Origin: Flavobacterium sp. | Lineage (GTDB): Bacteria > Bacteroidota > Bacteroidia > Flavobacteriales > Flavobacteriaceae | Assembly (NCBI GenBank): GCA_003449615.1 | Contig: DMHA01000125.1 | Span: 1 to 7,240 of the forward strand | Reading direction: 5' to 3' | DNA length: 7,240 nucleotides | Shown here: one piece after another, positions 1-6,015 of the stretch | How positions within the stretch are numbered: the stretch's first letter is position 1 | How the letters are laid out: each line of letters opens with the position of its first letter | Notes under the pieces: generated by a model | Database searches by the model: none | Told to the model about the DNA's origin: nothing | What the model saw: the letters and a program-made list of their open reading frames with translations, nothing else | Translations under genes and position numbers: made by a program

Positions 1-105
1 TTCAATATTTATTTTAGTTGCTATTTTTTCTTCTTTTAATTTTTTATTGCAGGAGAAAATTAAAATTCCAAGCGCAATAAAAATGAACATTCTTATTTTA
101 TTCAT
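1..105 (-). CDS. Lipoprotein, N-terminal part only (cut by window edge)
   Basis: Reading leftwards from the ATG at 105-103, 35 codons stay open to the window edge. The product begins MNKIRMFIFIALGILIFSC and continues with a Lys/Glu-rich stretch. The basic N-terminus, short hydrophobic core and lipobox-like LIFSC with the cysteine at residue 19 make a lipoprotein signal peptide. The mature protein should therefore be lipid-anchored and exposed to the periplasm or cell surface. Only 18 nt separate its start from the stop codon of the cytochrome gene upstream, and no terminator lies between, so it is probably the third gene of the DUF2202-cytochrome transcript. The functional domain lies outside the window, so I do not assign a role. 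Confidence 0.72.
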   Translation of the reverse strand, partial: MNKIRMFIFIALGILIFSCNKKLKEEKIATKINIE

Positions 106-123
106 AATTCAGTTTTTTAATGA

Positions 124-642
124 TTATTTAATTTGTGATTTACGTTTTCCCATACCTTGTCCCATTCCATTTCCCATTCCCTGACCGTTTTTGTGATTTT
201 GTTGAAAATGTCCTTCAAACCATTCGGGTGTTTCAATTTCATTATCATAGATATAGGTTGCGATTTTCTTTAAATCCTCTTCTGCAAAAGCTTGTTTAGG
301 CATTGCTTTAAACTTATTGACCGCACCAATCATCAAAGCGTTTTCGGCTTTTGGATCAATTGCATAAGCCACAACTGCATTTACAAAATCCTCTTTGTTG
401 TCAAATTGCATCGAATACCTTTTCTTCACGGCAATCATTGGCGGAGCAATAATTTCATCGTGAGATTTGGTGGTAACACTATGACAAGCATAGCATTTTT
501 GCTTGAATAATGCTAAAGATTCATTGTTTTCACTTGTAGATAAAGCTGATGAATTAACACCAAAATCTTCTGATGATTTTTGTTTGTTACAGCTTGAAAA
601 AGCAACAAGCAGAACAGCTAATTTTATAAAATTTGTATTCAT
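124..642 (-). CDS. Lipoprotein c-type cytochrome (single CxxCH haem site) with Gly/Met-rich tail
   Basis: A 172-residue single-haem cytochrome c, predicted to carry electrons on the periplasmic face while tethered by lipid. The signal peptide ends in the lipobox AFSSC with the lipidated cysteine at residue 18. After a Ser/Asn-rich linker, the haem-binding motif CYACH occupies residues 50-54. The likely axial methionine is Met114 in KAMPKQAFAEEDLKKIATYI, which has the usual cytochrome c C-terminal arrangement: Met-Pro, then a helix ending in the YIYDN region. After the domain comes an unusual tail at about residues 153-168 made of repeated GQGMG/NGMG units followed by KRK. The start is 6 nt past the DUF2202 stop, so the two are almost certainly co-transcribed. 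The donor and acceptor are not visible. The Met-rich tail could bind Cu(I), but that is inference. Membership of the cytochrome c family is secure. Confidence 0.9.
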   Translation of the reverse strand: MNTNFIKLAVLLVAFSSCNKQKSSEDFGVNSSALSTSENNESLALFKQKCYACHSVTTKSHDEIIAPPMIAVKKRYSMQFDNKEDFVNAVVAYAIDPKAENALMIGAVNKFKAMPKQAFAEEDLKKIATYIYDNEIETPEWFEGHFQQNHKNGQGMGNGMGQGMGKRKSQIK

Positions 643-648
643 TTTTTT

Positions 649-1257
649 CTATTTATTTTTACCACAACCACCATTTGAACTACTCAAAATAACATTATAT
701 TCCTCAATTGACAGATATTGTGGAATATAAGTTACATCCTCATTTTCAAGCCATCTTGTAAATGCACGAATATGATTTTTTGACCCACAATTTAATATTC
801 CATACACGTTCAATAAATCGGGTTTAGTGGTGTTTGCTGTAAAATCATCAATGTCATTTATATCTAAATCTTCAATAGTTGCTCCAGCTTTTAAAGCTTC
901 AACTGATGAAATATCGGCTTGCTTTGTTAAACTATTATAAAGTTTTTGTAAATCAGGATTGTTGAAAACGCCTTTTTCCGTTGATGCTGAGTCAGGAATT
1001 CCGTATTTATTCAGTAAATTCAGCACACTATTCATGTGTCTTTGTTCACTTTGCGAAATGTTATTAAAAATTTTTAAATGGTATTTATCATAAGCATACA
1101 AATAGACGTCACGAGCCAGTTTCTCTTCTTCCCTCAAAAATTTTAAATCATTAATTTCTGCTTGACTTAATGGAACTAAAGCCTTGTCAAAACTCACATA
1201 CGAACTGTTGCTTAACATAATTGCAGTTAAAAAAGCAACAAAAACCATTTTTTTCAT
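649..1257 (-). CDS. Exported DUF2202 ferritin-like domain protein
   Basis: A 202-residue protein with an N-terminal signal or anchor segment (residues 1-20, MKKMVFVAFLTAIML...), so it probably acts outside the cytoplasm. The DUF2202 domain spans about residues 30-192. Recognisable blocks are LREEEKLARDVY (41-52), the ExxH motif in EQRHM (71-75), KAGATIEDLDI (123-133) and CGSKNHIRAFTRWL (157-170). DUF2202 belongs to a ferritin-like four-helix group of unproven function. E45, E71, H74, E129 and H162 are plausible metal ligands by analogy with ferritin-like proteins. The C-terminus ends in GGCGKNK and adds a second cysteine to C157. It is the first gene of the left block, 120 nt after the adaptor gene, with a candidate promoter and palindrome upstream. 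A role in metal or oxidant handling beside the cytochrome is inference. Confidence 0.85.
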   Translation of the reverse strand: MKKMVFVAFLTAIMLSNSSYVSFDKALVPLSQAEINDLKFLREEEKLARDVYLYAYDKYHLKIFNNISQSEQRHMNSVLNLLNKYGIPDSASTEKGVFNNPDLQKLYNSLTKQADISSVEALKAGATIEDLDINDIDDFTANTTKPDLLNVYGILNCGSKNHIRAFTRWLENEDVTYIPQYLSIEEYNVILSSSNGGCGKNK

Positions 1258-1285
1258 TGTTATAATTTTTAGAATTAATATTTTA

Positions 1286-1330
1286 TAAACTTATTTAATC
1301 AATCACTTTAATTCTGTAACATTTATTACA
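1286..1330 (-). promoter_or_regulatory. Candidate activator site plus -7 box for the DUF2202-cytochrome unit
   Basis: On the minus strand an imperfect palindrome reads TGTAATAAATGTTACA (1330-1315), that is GTAAT-N4-GTTAC, one base from a perfect 5-4-5 inverted repeat. Exactly 22 bp further on is TAAGTTTA (1293-1286), which matches the Bacteroidota -7 consensus TAnnTTTG except for the last base. It leaves a leader of about 28 nt before the ATG at 1257. No TTG lies at the usual -33 distance, as expected if an activator is needed. The same order and identical spacing occur upstream of the flavoprotein gene at 5903-5946. The rest of the 120-bp gap (1258-1377) is featureless AT-rich DNA with no convincing terminator after the adaptor gene. 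Confidence 0.45.
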
Positions 1331-1377
1331 TAATTACGTATAATTCTTCGGTTTAACTACAAATTAACATTTAATAT

Positions 1378-2253
1378 TTATTTAATCCACATTTCAGCAG
1401 GCATTCCAATTTTCAAACTGCCGTCATTTACTGCTTTCACTTTTACGGCATAAACCAAATTGACTCTTTCTTCTTTGGTTTGAACCACTTTTGGGGTGAA
1501 TTCAGCCGAGGATGCAATCCAGGAAATCGTTCCGGGAAGGGATTTCATTTCATTTCCTGAATCAATTTTTACGGTGACTTTTTGCCCCACTTTTATGTTT
1601 GCCAATTGCGTTTCGCTGACATAAACTCGCAACGTCATTTCCGAAATATCGGCAATTTTATAGATAGGTTTCCCGAAAAACGTCACTTCATTTGGTTCGG
1701 TATATTTTGCCAAAACCGTTCCTTTTATTGGATTGATGATTTTACTTTTCTGTATTTGGTCGTTGATTTTTTCAATCTGAACATCGATAGATTTTACTTC
1801 GTTTGCGATGGGCGCATTCTGGGTTTGGACGCTTTTTATTTGTTCTTGAATAACGCTCACTTTGCCGTCAATTTCATCTACTTGACGCTTGGTCGCCGCA
1901 TTTTCGGCAAACATATTCTGAATTCTTTTTTTCTCAATTTGAGTTGTTTTCAATTGTTCTTGCAAGACTTTAACTTGTGACAACACATTAGTCGATTTGG
2001 AATAAACCGTACTTTTTGAGGCTATTAATTGTTGTTTGTTGAAATACAATTGTGTCGTGTCAATTAAACCAACTTGATTTTTTGGTTCCAAAATATCGCC
2101 TTCTTCCAATTTTAAATACTCGATTCTCCCGTTGGCTTCTGCAGAAATGGTAACTTCGGTGGCTTCAAAATTTCCGTAACCATCGGCTTTGTCGTTGTTT
2201 TTGTTGCAGGAAATTAAGCTTGTTAAGATTAAGAATGTGACTATTTTTTTCAT
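1378..2253 (-). CDS. HlyD-family efflux adaptor (membrane fusion lipoprotein)
   Basis: A 291-residue periplasmic adaptor that would bridge an inner-membrane pump and the TolC-type channel encoded next door. The signal peptide ends TSLISC, lipidated at Cys16. A first lipoyl half (about 30-65, ATEVTISAEANGRIEYLKLEEGD) is followed by a long helical hairpin (about 70-170) rich in Gln, Lys and Glu with coiled-coil character. The second lipoyl half includes INPIKGTVLAKYTEPNEV (173-190), and a beta-barrel/HlyD_D23-like region (about 205-290) ends in IGMPAEMWIK. Length and layout match the YbhG/YhiI type that usually works with ABC-2 exporters, not the longer RND adaptors. The gene follows the TolC gene by 54 nt, with a perfect palindrome in the gap. 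No pump gene follows it here, which is the odd point of this operon. Confidence 0.9.
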   Translation of the reverse strand: MKKIVTFLILTSLISCNKNNDKADGYGNFEATEVTISAEANGRIEYLKLEEGDILEPKNQVGLIDTTQLYFNKQQLIASKSTVYSKSTNVLSQVKVLQEQLKTTQIEKKRIQNMFAENAATKRQVDEIDGKVSVIQEQIKSVQTQNAPIANEVKSIDVQIEKINDQIQKSKIINPIKGTVLAKYTEPNEVTFFGKPIYKIADISEMTLRVYVSETQLANIKVGQKVTVKIDSGNEMKSLPGTISWIASSAEFTPKVVQTKEERVNLVYAVKVKAVNDGSLKIGMPAEMWIK

Positions 2254-2267
2254 TTTTTCAATTTTAT

Positions 2268-2300
2268 ACCTTTGTCAAAGTTTAAAACTTTGACAAAGGT
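2268..2300. repeat. Perfect 33-bp palindrome between the channel and adaptor genes
   Basis: The left arm ACCTTTGTCAAAGTTT (2268-2283) is exactly complementary to the right arm (2285-2300), with a single A at 2284 between them. Each arm also holds its own small palindrome: CTTTG-T-CAAAG on the left and CTTTG-A-CAAAG on the right. It fills most of the 54-nt gap between the TolC stop (2308) and the adaptor start (2253), and on the mRNA it ends 14 nt before the adaptor ATG. No run of U follows it, so it is not a standard intrinsic terminator. It could be an mRNA stability or attenuation hairpin, a binding site for a dimeric protein, or a copy of a dispersed intergenic palindrome. Confidence 0.9.
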
Positions 2301-2307
2301 TGTGTTA

Positions 2308-3555
2308 TTAATTTCCTTTAGTAACTTGATAATTCGCTTTCGCAAAAGCCAATTGAATTTCGTGTAATTTTTGATTCGTTTGGGCTTCGTATAAATTCGT
2401 GAATTCCACCAAATATTCGGAAGTGGTAATCACGCCATTTTTCAATTGAGCATCCGAAGATTTAATCACTTTTTCACGGATTAAAATTATTTCAGCATCA
2501 GAAAGCAACAGTTGTTCTATCTTTTTTATTTCATAATCTTGCTCCTCTAATTGCATTTTGATATTCAATTCAAATGTTTCTTTTTCCGAGCTAACTATAT
2601 TTTTTGAAATATCCAATACTTTTTTTTCTGTTTTGGTTTTACCCCAATCAAAAACATTCCAATTTGCTTTTAAGCCAACAACATAAAAAGTTTGAAAAGA
2701 ATTGTCTAACATATTTAATCCCGGATTACCATAACCTGCTTGACCAAAAGCATTAATTTTTGGGAGATTGGATTTAGAAATTAGATTTTTAGAATACTCT
2801 AGTTGCTCCTTTTGTAAATCATAAAAAGCAATTTCAGGCCTTGTTTCATTGGTATTATTTGAAAATAATATGGGTTGTATTAGGATTGTTTCCGTATCAA
2901 TTTCTGAAAAAGTTAATTTTGAAAGATTATTTAATAGTTTGATAGTATCGAATTTAATCTCCGTTAACTGTTGATTAATTTTAATGATTTCTGCTTCTAA
3001 AACCTGCTCTGATGACGGAAGTATTGCACCAAATTGCACTCCAGATTTTACTTCCTTAATTTTTGAAGTTAGTAACTCCTTTTTGGATAACAACAATGCT
3101 TTCTTTTCTTGCAGTAATAAAACAGAAAAATAATTTTGATTGATTCGGCTTTTCAATTGGTACAAACTGACTTCCACTTGTTGTTGTTGGGTTTTGGTTT
3201 GTGCTTCTATTAATTTTGCATTGGCATCAATTTTTCCACCATTATAAAGTAACTGATTCACATCTAAAGTGGTTCGATATTGATCCTTATTCAAAGGCTG
3301 AACTCCTGGCATTGTCGCAGGAAATCCTATTACATCCGATTGATAGGTTGCCTGGGCGTTGATGTCAATTTTTGGTAACTTTCCTGTGTTTAATACATCT
3401 ATTTCGTAACTTGATTTCTGTTGGATTAATCCCATTTGCTTTGCTATTGGATAATTTTTTTTTACCAAAACATAACAATCTTCCAAGGTCAAAGTTTGTT
3501 GCGCAATGGAAAATATTGGCAACATAAATAGAAATGAAAATAGAATTTTTTTCAT
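2308..3555 (-). CDS. TolC-family outer-membrane efflux channel
   Basis: A 415-residue outer-membrane efflux protein, in the usual range for the family. A signal peptide ([20 protein letters not shown]) is followed by [19 protein letters not shown], the typical opening of an OEP repeat. Two OEP repeats can be traced. The first runs to about residue 200 and contains TYQSDV and [11 protein letters not shown]. The second, from about residue 235, contains [32 protein letters not shown] and a final long helical stretch ending [10 protein letters not shown]. The FDWG and YNGGK motifs mark the strand-to-helix turns. Its ATG overlaps the TGA of the TetR gene (ATGA, 3555-3552), which shows translational coupling. 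With the adaptor downstream it forms the outer part of a three-part exporter; the substrate cannot be read from the sequence. Confidence 0.93.
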   Translation of the reverse strand: MKKILFSFLFMLPIFSIAQQTLTLEDCYVLVKKNYPIAKQMGLIQQKSSYEIDVLNTGKLPKIDINAQATYQSDVIGFPATMPGVQPLNKDQYRTTLDVNQLLYNGGKIDANAKLIEAQTKTQQQQVEVSLYQLKSRINQNYFSVLLLQEKKALLLSKKELLTSKIKEVKSGVQFGAILPSSEQVLEAEIIKINQQLTEIKFDTIKLLNNLSKLTFSEIDTETILIQPILFSNNTNETRPEIAFYDLQKEQLEYSKNLISKSNLPKINAFGQAGYGNPGLNMLDNSFQTFYVVGLKANWNVFDWGKTKTEKKVLDISKNIVSSEKETFELNIKMQLEEQDYEIKKIEQLLLSDAEIILIREKVIKSSDAQLKNGVITTSEYLVEFTNLYEAQTNQKLHEIQLAFAKANYQVTKGN

Positions 3556-4145
3556 TTTTTAATCGAATTAATAATTTGTTCGGCAATGCTGGTTTTTCGT
3601 TCTTCCATCATAAGATTGAATTCTGTATCTGAAATTTGTAGTATTCCTTTTATCATCATTTGTGCCGCAAAAGGAAAAACCGTCATCGAAATCATATTCA
3701 TCAAAAGATGTTTTGGATTGATGGGTTTGATGATTCCAGCAGCAATTTCTTTTTCGATTTGAGTAATTAATAATGTTGGATTGGGTCTATTTTCATTCAT
3801 TAAAAATGAAATTACAAACTCGGGATTGTTGTTCATTTCCTGAATTACAAATTGGGGCAGATAAGGATTCAGCATTACAAACGAAATATAACTATGTGTA
3901 AACTTTTTGATTTTGTCAAAAATCGAATCTTGGGAATTGAAAATTTCATTGATTTGCGGCGCCAATTGACTAAACGCATTCATAAAAACAGCTTGAAAAA
4001 GTAACTCTTTATTCTTAAAACAATAATGCAACATTGCTTTGTTGATGCCTGCTTCATCTGCTATTTCCTGCATTCTGGCTCCAGCAAATCCTTTCTTTTG
4101 GAATACAATTCGGGCGGCATTGAATATTTTTTCTTCGGTTGTCAT
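3552..4145 (-). CDS. TetR/AcrR-family transcriptional repressor of the efflux operon
   Basis: A 197-residue TetR-family regulator. Residues 1-50 form the DNA-binding domain: [47 protein letters not shown], with the recognition helix around [10 protein letters not shown] (the family more often has HYYF). Residues 55-197 are the helical ligand and dimer domain, which does not reveal the ligand. It is the first gene of the operon and overlaps the TolC gene by 4 nt. The start at 4145 is supported by the family N-terminus and by the promoter and operator just upstream, which leave only a few nucleotides of leader. The arrangement fits a repressor that controls its own operon and releases when a toxic compound is present. 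Confidence 0.93.
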   Translation of the reverse strand: MTTEEKIFNAARIVFQKKGFAGARMQEIADEAGINKAMLHYCFKNKELLFQAVFMNAFSQLAPQINEIFNSQDSIFDKIKKFTHSYISFVMLNPYLPQFVIQEMNNNPEFVISFLMNENRPNPTLLITQIEKEIAAGIIKPINPKHLLMNMISMTVFPFAAQMMIKGILQISDTEFNLMMEERKTSIAEQIINSIKK

Positions 4146-4150
4146 TTTGT

Positions 4151-4181
4151 GTTAACTATATGGTTAAACTATTTGGTTAAC
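4151..4181. promoter_or_regulatory. Operator of the TetR repressor (two 13-bp repeats, overlapping palindromes)
   Basis: The sequence AACTATATGGTTAA (4154-4167) is repeated as AACTATTTGGTTAA (4167-4180) with one difference and a period of 13 bp. GTTAAC at 4151-4156 and at 4176-4181 bounds the array. The pieces also form palindromes: TTAACTATATGGTTAA (4152-4167), symmetrical except for one base pair, and the related 17-bp TTAAACTATTTGGTTAA (4164-4180). The array starts at the last base of the -7 box and ends 5 nt before the TetR ATG, so it covers the expected transcription start. Bound repressor dimers would block initiation. Two half-turn-offset sites fit cooperative binding of two dimers, as known for QacR-like TetR proteins (inference). 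Confidence 0.75.
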
Positions 4182-4210
4182 AAAGGTAAATAAAAAAAGT
4201 ATTCCAGCAA
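4181..4210 (-). promoter_or_regulatory. Bacteroidota-type promoter of the TetR-TolC-HlyD operon
   Basis: On the minus strand TTG (4210-4208, in TTTCTTG) is followed by exactly 19 bp and then TACCTTTG (4188-4181), a full match to the TAnnTTTG -7 consensus of Bacteroidota. The initiation point should fall around 4175-4178, inside the repressor operator, giving a leader of about 30 nt. The -33 element lies in the loop of the terminator hairpin of the preceding transcript, so terminator and promoter share the same bases. Confidence 0.75.
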
Positions 4211-4221
4211 GAAATACTTTT
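4192..4221 (-). terminator. Intrinsic terminator of the flavoprotein and small-protein transcript
   Basis: On the minus strand AAAAGTATT (4221-4213) pairs perfectly with AATACTTTT (4203-4195) across a 9-nt loop, and the T run continues to 4192 (seven consecutive T at 4198-4192, then ATTT). It begins 9 nt after the stop codon of the 46-codon gene, as expected for the end of that unit. The stem is short and A/T-rich, with only one G-C pair, so termination may be incomplete. Confidence 0.7.
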
Positions 4222-4230
4222 AATAAAATT

Positions 4231-4371
4231 TTAATTCTTTACTTCTCTTGTTCCGCCGTGCCCGAAAGCGACAACGCTTAATATTTTTACATTCAAATAC
4301 AAGAACATAAAAAACTGAATGAATGGATTGTGCATTACAAATTTTTGAAAGCGGGTGATTTTTTTAGCCAT
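4231..4371 (-). CDS. Small basic membrane-associated protein of 46 residues, downstream of the flavoprotein
   Basis: An ATG at 4371-4369 opens a frame of 46 codons ending in TAA at 4233-4231. The protein starts MAKKITRFQKFVMHNPFIQF, continues with an aromatic and aliphatic stretch (FFMFLYLNVKILSVVAFG, about 19-37) and ends HGGTREVKN. It has a basic N-terminus, one hydrophobic or amphipathic helix long enough to lie on or cross the membrane, and a polar C-terminus with HGG. Three things support a real gene: it follows the flavoprotein stop by 45 nt on the same strand, an intrinsic terminator begins 9 nt after its stop, and the codons give a coherent protein. The sequence resembles small uncharacterised flavobacterial proteins I recall, but no domain is known to me. 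A role as a membrane partner of the flavoprotein is inference. Confidence 0.75.
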   Translation of the reverse strand: MAKKITRFQKFVMHNPFIQFFMFLYLNVKILSVVAFGHGGTREVKN

Positions 4372-4416
4372 AATGTGATGTTTTTAAACAATTTATCTAG
4401 AGATTTTAAGTATATA

Positions 4417-5883
4417 TTATTCGGGAATTAACCACCAAAAAGGTTTCATTTTGGCTTTGTAAATGAAAGCATAATGCAAGGCCAATTTTACCCAATGACC
4501 TCCTAAACCTAATGCTCCAAAGGTTTTATTCAAATCTCTTCCTCCTGAATTTGCATATTTTTTATAATCTGGAACGATGGGATAAGTAGTAATGCTGATG
4601 CCCCTTCCTTTTAGAATTCCGTAACCAGAGGAAGCAATACAAGCAGCTCCCATATTGCCCATCGAACCTTTGTGATGCAAGGATATTTTTCCAGATTTTA
4701 TGCTGTCAATAATATTGTCGGCTACTAATTTTGCTGTAATTCCAGATGGCATTCCTGTTCTTGGAGGTGCTGGAAAAATATCAGTTCCATTTTTACTTTT
4801 TCTAGGTTTTGAAATCGTATGCGGAGGAGCAAAAGCAATTCCGGGTGCAAAAATATTGGGATAACTTGGGTTTTGATAGGTTTCTGGCCAGTCCTGCACT
4901 GTCCATTCTTCGTAAGGTCTTGGCGTATAGTCGGCATCGACAATCATAAAACCTTTAAAAAGTTTATCTGTAATATCGTTGTTAGTTTTGTCGAAGGCTT
5001 TGAAACCGTGACCTGAAAAGGCAGGAATCAACATCGCAAAATCAAATTCTTCGGTTTTGTATTCTCCTTCCAGATTTTCGTACTGTGCTTTTCCATTTTC
5101 TACTTTTGATACTCCAGCTCCAAGAATCCATTTGATGCCTCTATCGGCAAAAACCATTTCGACCAATTCATCCGATGGCATTGGTTTTCCGCCAACGCTC
5201 ATCAACATTCCGTCCATTCCAAAATCGCCTAATTTGTATTCATTTGAAATCCAAGTAATTTCGACTTTATCTCTTACCTTGTGACGGTTTAATTCTTGTT
5301 CGACGTTCAAAATATATTCAAAAGCTGCTCCTTGACAAGTTGCTTTTGGATGTCCAGTACCAATAAGAATTTTTGCTTTTTCAGTAGAATTAGAAGATTG
5401 CAATTTTTCAATTAAATCTTTCAACCCTTGCCAAGCGTGTTCAGCGTGATCATAAGTACAAACCGAAAAAGCTTTGTTGATGCCAGGAATTAAGCCTTCG
5501 GTCATATCAAAAGCGAGTTTTGGTCCCGTGGCATTGACGAGATAATCGTAAGTCACATTTTCTTGATTTCCAGCATTTGGGCCATATAGATATTCAATGG
5601 ACACAAAAGGTTTTTCCTCCAATGCGTCTCCCTCGGGATGGAAAGAAACGACTTTGGCTTGAATATATCCAATACCTTTCTTTTTATACAAGGGTTCAAG
5701 CGGAAAATAAATTTCTTCAGATTTCATTCTTCCAATTCCAACCCAAATATTAGAAGGCACCCACTGATAGTTCCTATTAGGCGAAACAACGATAACTTCG
5801 TGTTCTTTAGATAGTTTTCGTCTTAAATGAGCGGCTGCAGTGTGACCCGCAATTCCAGCTCCTAATACTACTATTTTTGACAT
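4417..5883 (-). CDS. Sulfide:quinone oxidoreductase-like FAD/NAD(P)-binding flavoprotein
   Basis: A 488-residue flavoprotein of the SQR/flavocytochrome c sulfide dehydrogenase group of the disulfide-reductase superfamily. It probably oxidises sulfide to polysulfide or persulfide and passes electrons to the quinone pool from the cytoplasmic membrane face. The FAD-binding Rossmann motif is VVLGAGIAGHTAA (5-17), and NATGPKL (117-123) is the second FAD motif. Cys142 (SVCTYDHAEHAW), Cys183 (GHPKATCQGAAFEY) and Cys415 (GAACIASSGYG) fall where SQR-type enzymes carry their three redox cysteines; the last two match the essential pair. The C-terminus (463-488) is aromatic and amphipathic (LALHYAFIYKAKMKPFWWLIPE), suitable for membrane attachment. 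There is no cleavable signal peptide, since the FAD motif starts at residue 5. It is the first gene of its unit, with a candidate activator-dependent promoter upstream. The exact SQR subtype is not assigned; a related persulfide or quinone oxidoreductase is possible. Confidence 0.85.
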   Translation of the reverse strand: MSKIVVLGAGIAGHTAAAHLRRKLSKEHEVIVVSPNRNYQWVPSNIWVGIGRMKSEEIYFPLEPLYKKKGIGYIQAKVVSFHPEGDALEEKPFVSIEYLYGPNAGNQENVTYDYLVNATGPKLAFDMTEGLIPGINKAFSVCTYDHAEHAWQGLKDLIEKLQSSNSTEKAKILIGTGHPKATCQGAAFEYILNVEQELNRHKVRDKVEITWISNEYKLGDFGMDGMLMSVGGKPMPSDELVEMVFADRGIKWILGAGVSKVENGKAQYENLEGEYKTEEFDFAMLIPAFSGHGFKAFDKTNNDITDKLFKGFMIVDADYTPRPYEEWTVQDWPETYQNPSYPNIFAPGIAFAPPHTISKPRKSKNGTDIFPAPPRTGMPSGITAKLVADNIIDSIKSGKISLHHKGSMGNMGAACIASSGYGILKGRGISITTYPIVPDYKKYANSGGRDLNKTFGALGLGGHWVKLALHYAFIYKAKMKPFWWLIPE

Positions 5884-5902
5884 ATTAAATCATTTTATTG
5901 AC

Positions 5903-5946
5903 CAAAAATAAATCAATGTTTTTGAGTAGTTGGTAACAATAGTTAC
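5903..5946 (-). promoter_or_regulatory. Candidate CRP/FNR-type activator site plus -7 box for the SQR-like gene
   Basis: On the minus strand a perfect 5-4-5 inverted repeat GTAAC-TATT-GTTAC (5946-5933) is followed after 22 bp by TATTTTTG (5910-5903), a full TAnnTTTG -7 box. There is no TTG at the normal 19-bp spacing, so the promoter looks activator-dependent. If transcription starts a few bases after the -7 box, the palindrome is centred near -41, the class II position for CRP/FNR regulators. From memory, GTAAC-N4-GTTAC resembles motifs proposed for some HcpR-like members that respond to nitrogen-oxide stress. No regulator gene of this type lies in the window. The remainder of the 132-bp gap (5947-6015) is AT-rich with no clear terminator for the methyltransferase gene. 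Confidence 0.55.
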
Positions 5947-6015
5947 ACAAGGAATAATTGCTTGAAGTTGAAGTATTTTATTTTTAATAGTAAATTAAAT
6001 GAGGTATAAATAATA

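Noticed and set aside
1332..1345. AATTA-cgta-TAATT hairpin after the adaptor gene as a terminator
   Set aside because: The stem is five A/T pairs with no following T run, so it is not stable enough to call.
1360..1367. TTAATTTG on the minus strand as a -7 box
   Set aside because: It matches only part of TAnnTTTG, has no TTG partner at 19 bp and lies 13-20 bp before the palindrome. TAAGTTTA at 1293-1286 fits better.
1354..1368. TTAAC-N5-ATTAA upstream of DUF2202 as a second TetR operator
   Set aside because: The spacing and centre differ from the operator at 4152-4167, and AT-rich DNA gives such matches easily. It is too degenerate to call.
2268..2300. Long palindrome as an intrinsic terminator or as a promoter for the adaptor gene
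   Set aside because: No U tract follows the hairpin on the minus strand, and the TTTG elements within it are not spaced as TTG-N19-TAnnTTTG. It is kept as a repeat or hairpin of unknown role.
4819..5284. Plus-strand open frames opposite the flavoprotein gene
   Set aside because: They lie antisense to a well-supported gene and their translations show no domain or plausible start context. The same holds for plus-strand frames opposite the cytochrome and adaptor genes.
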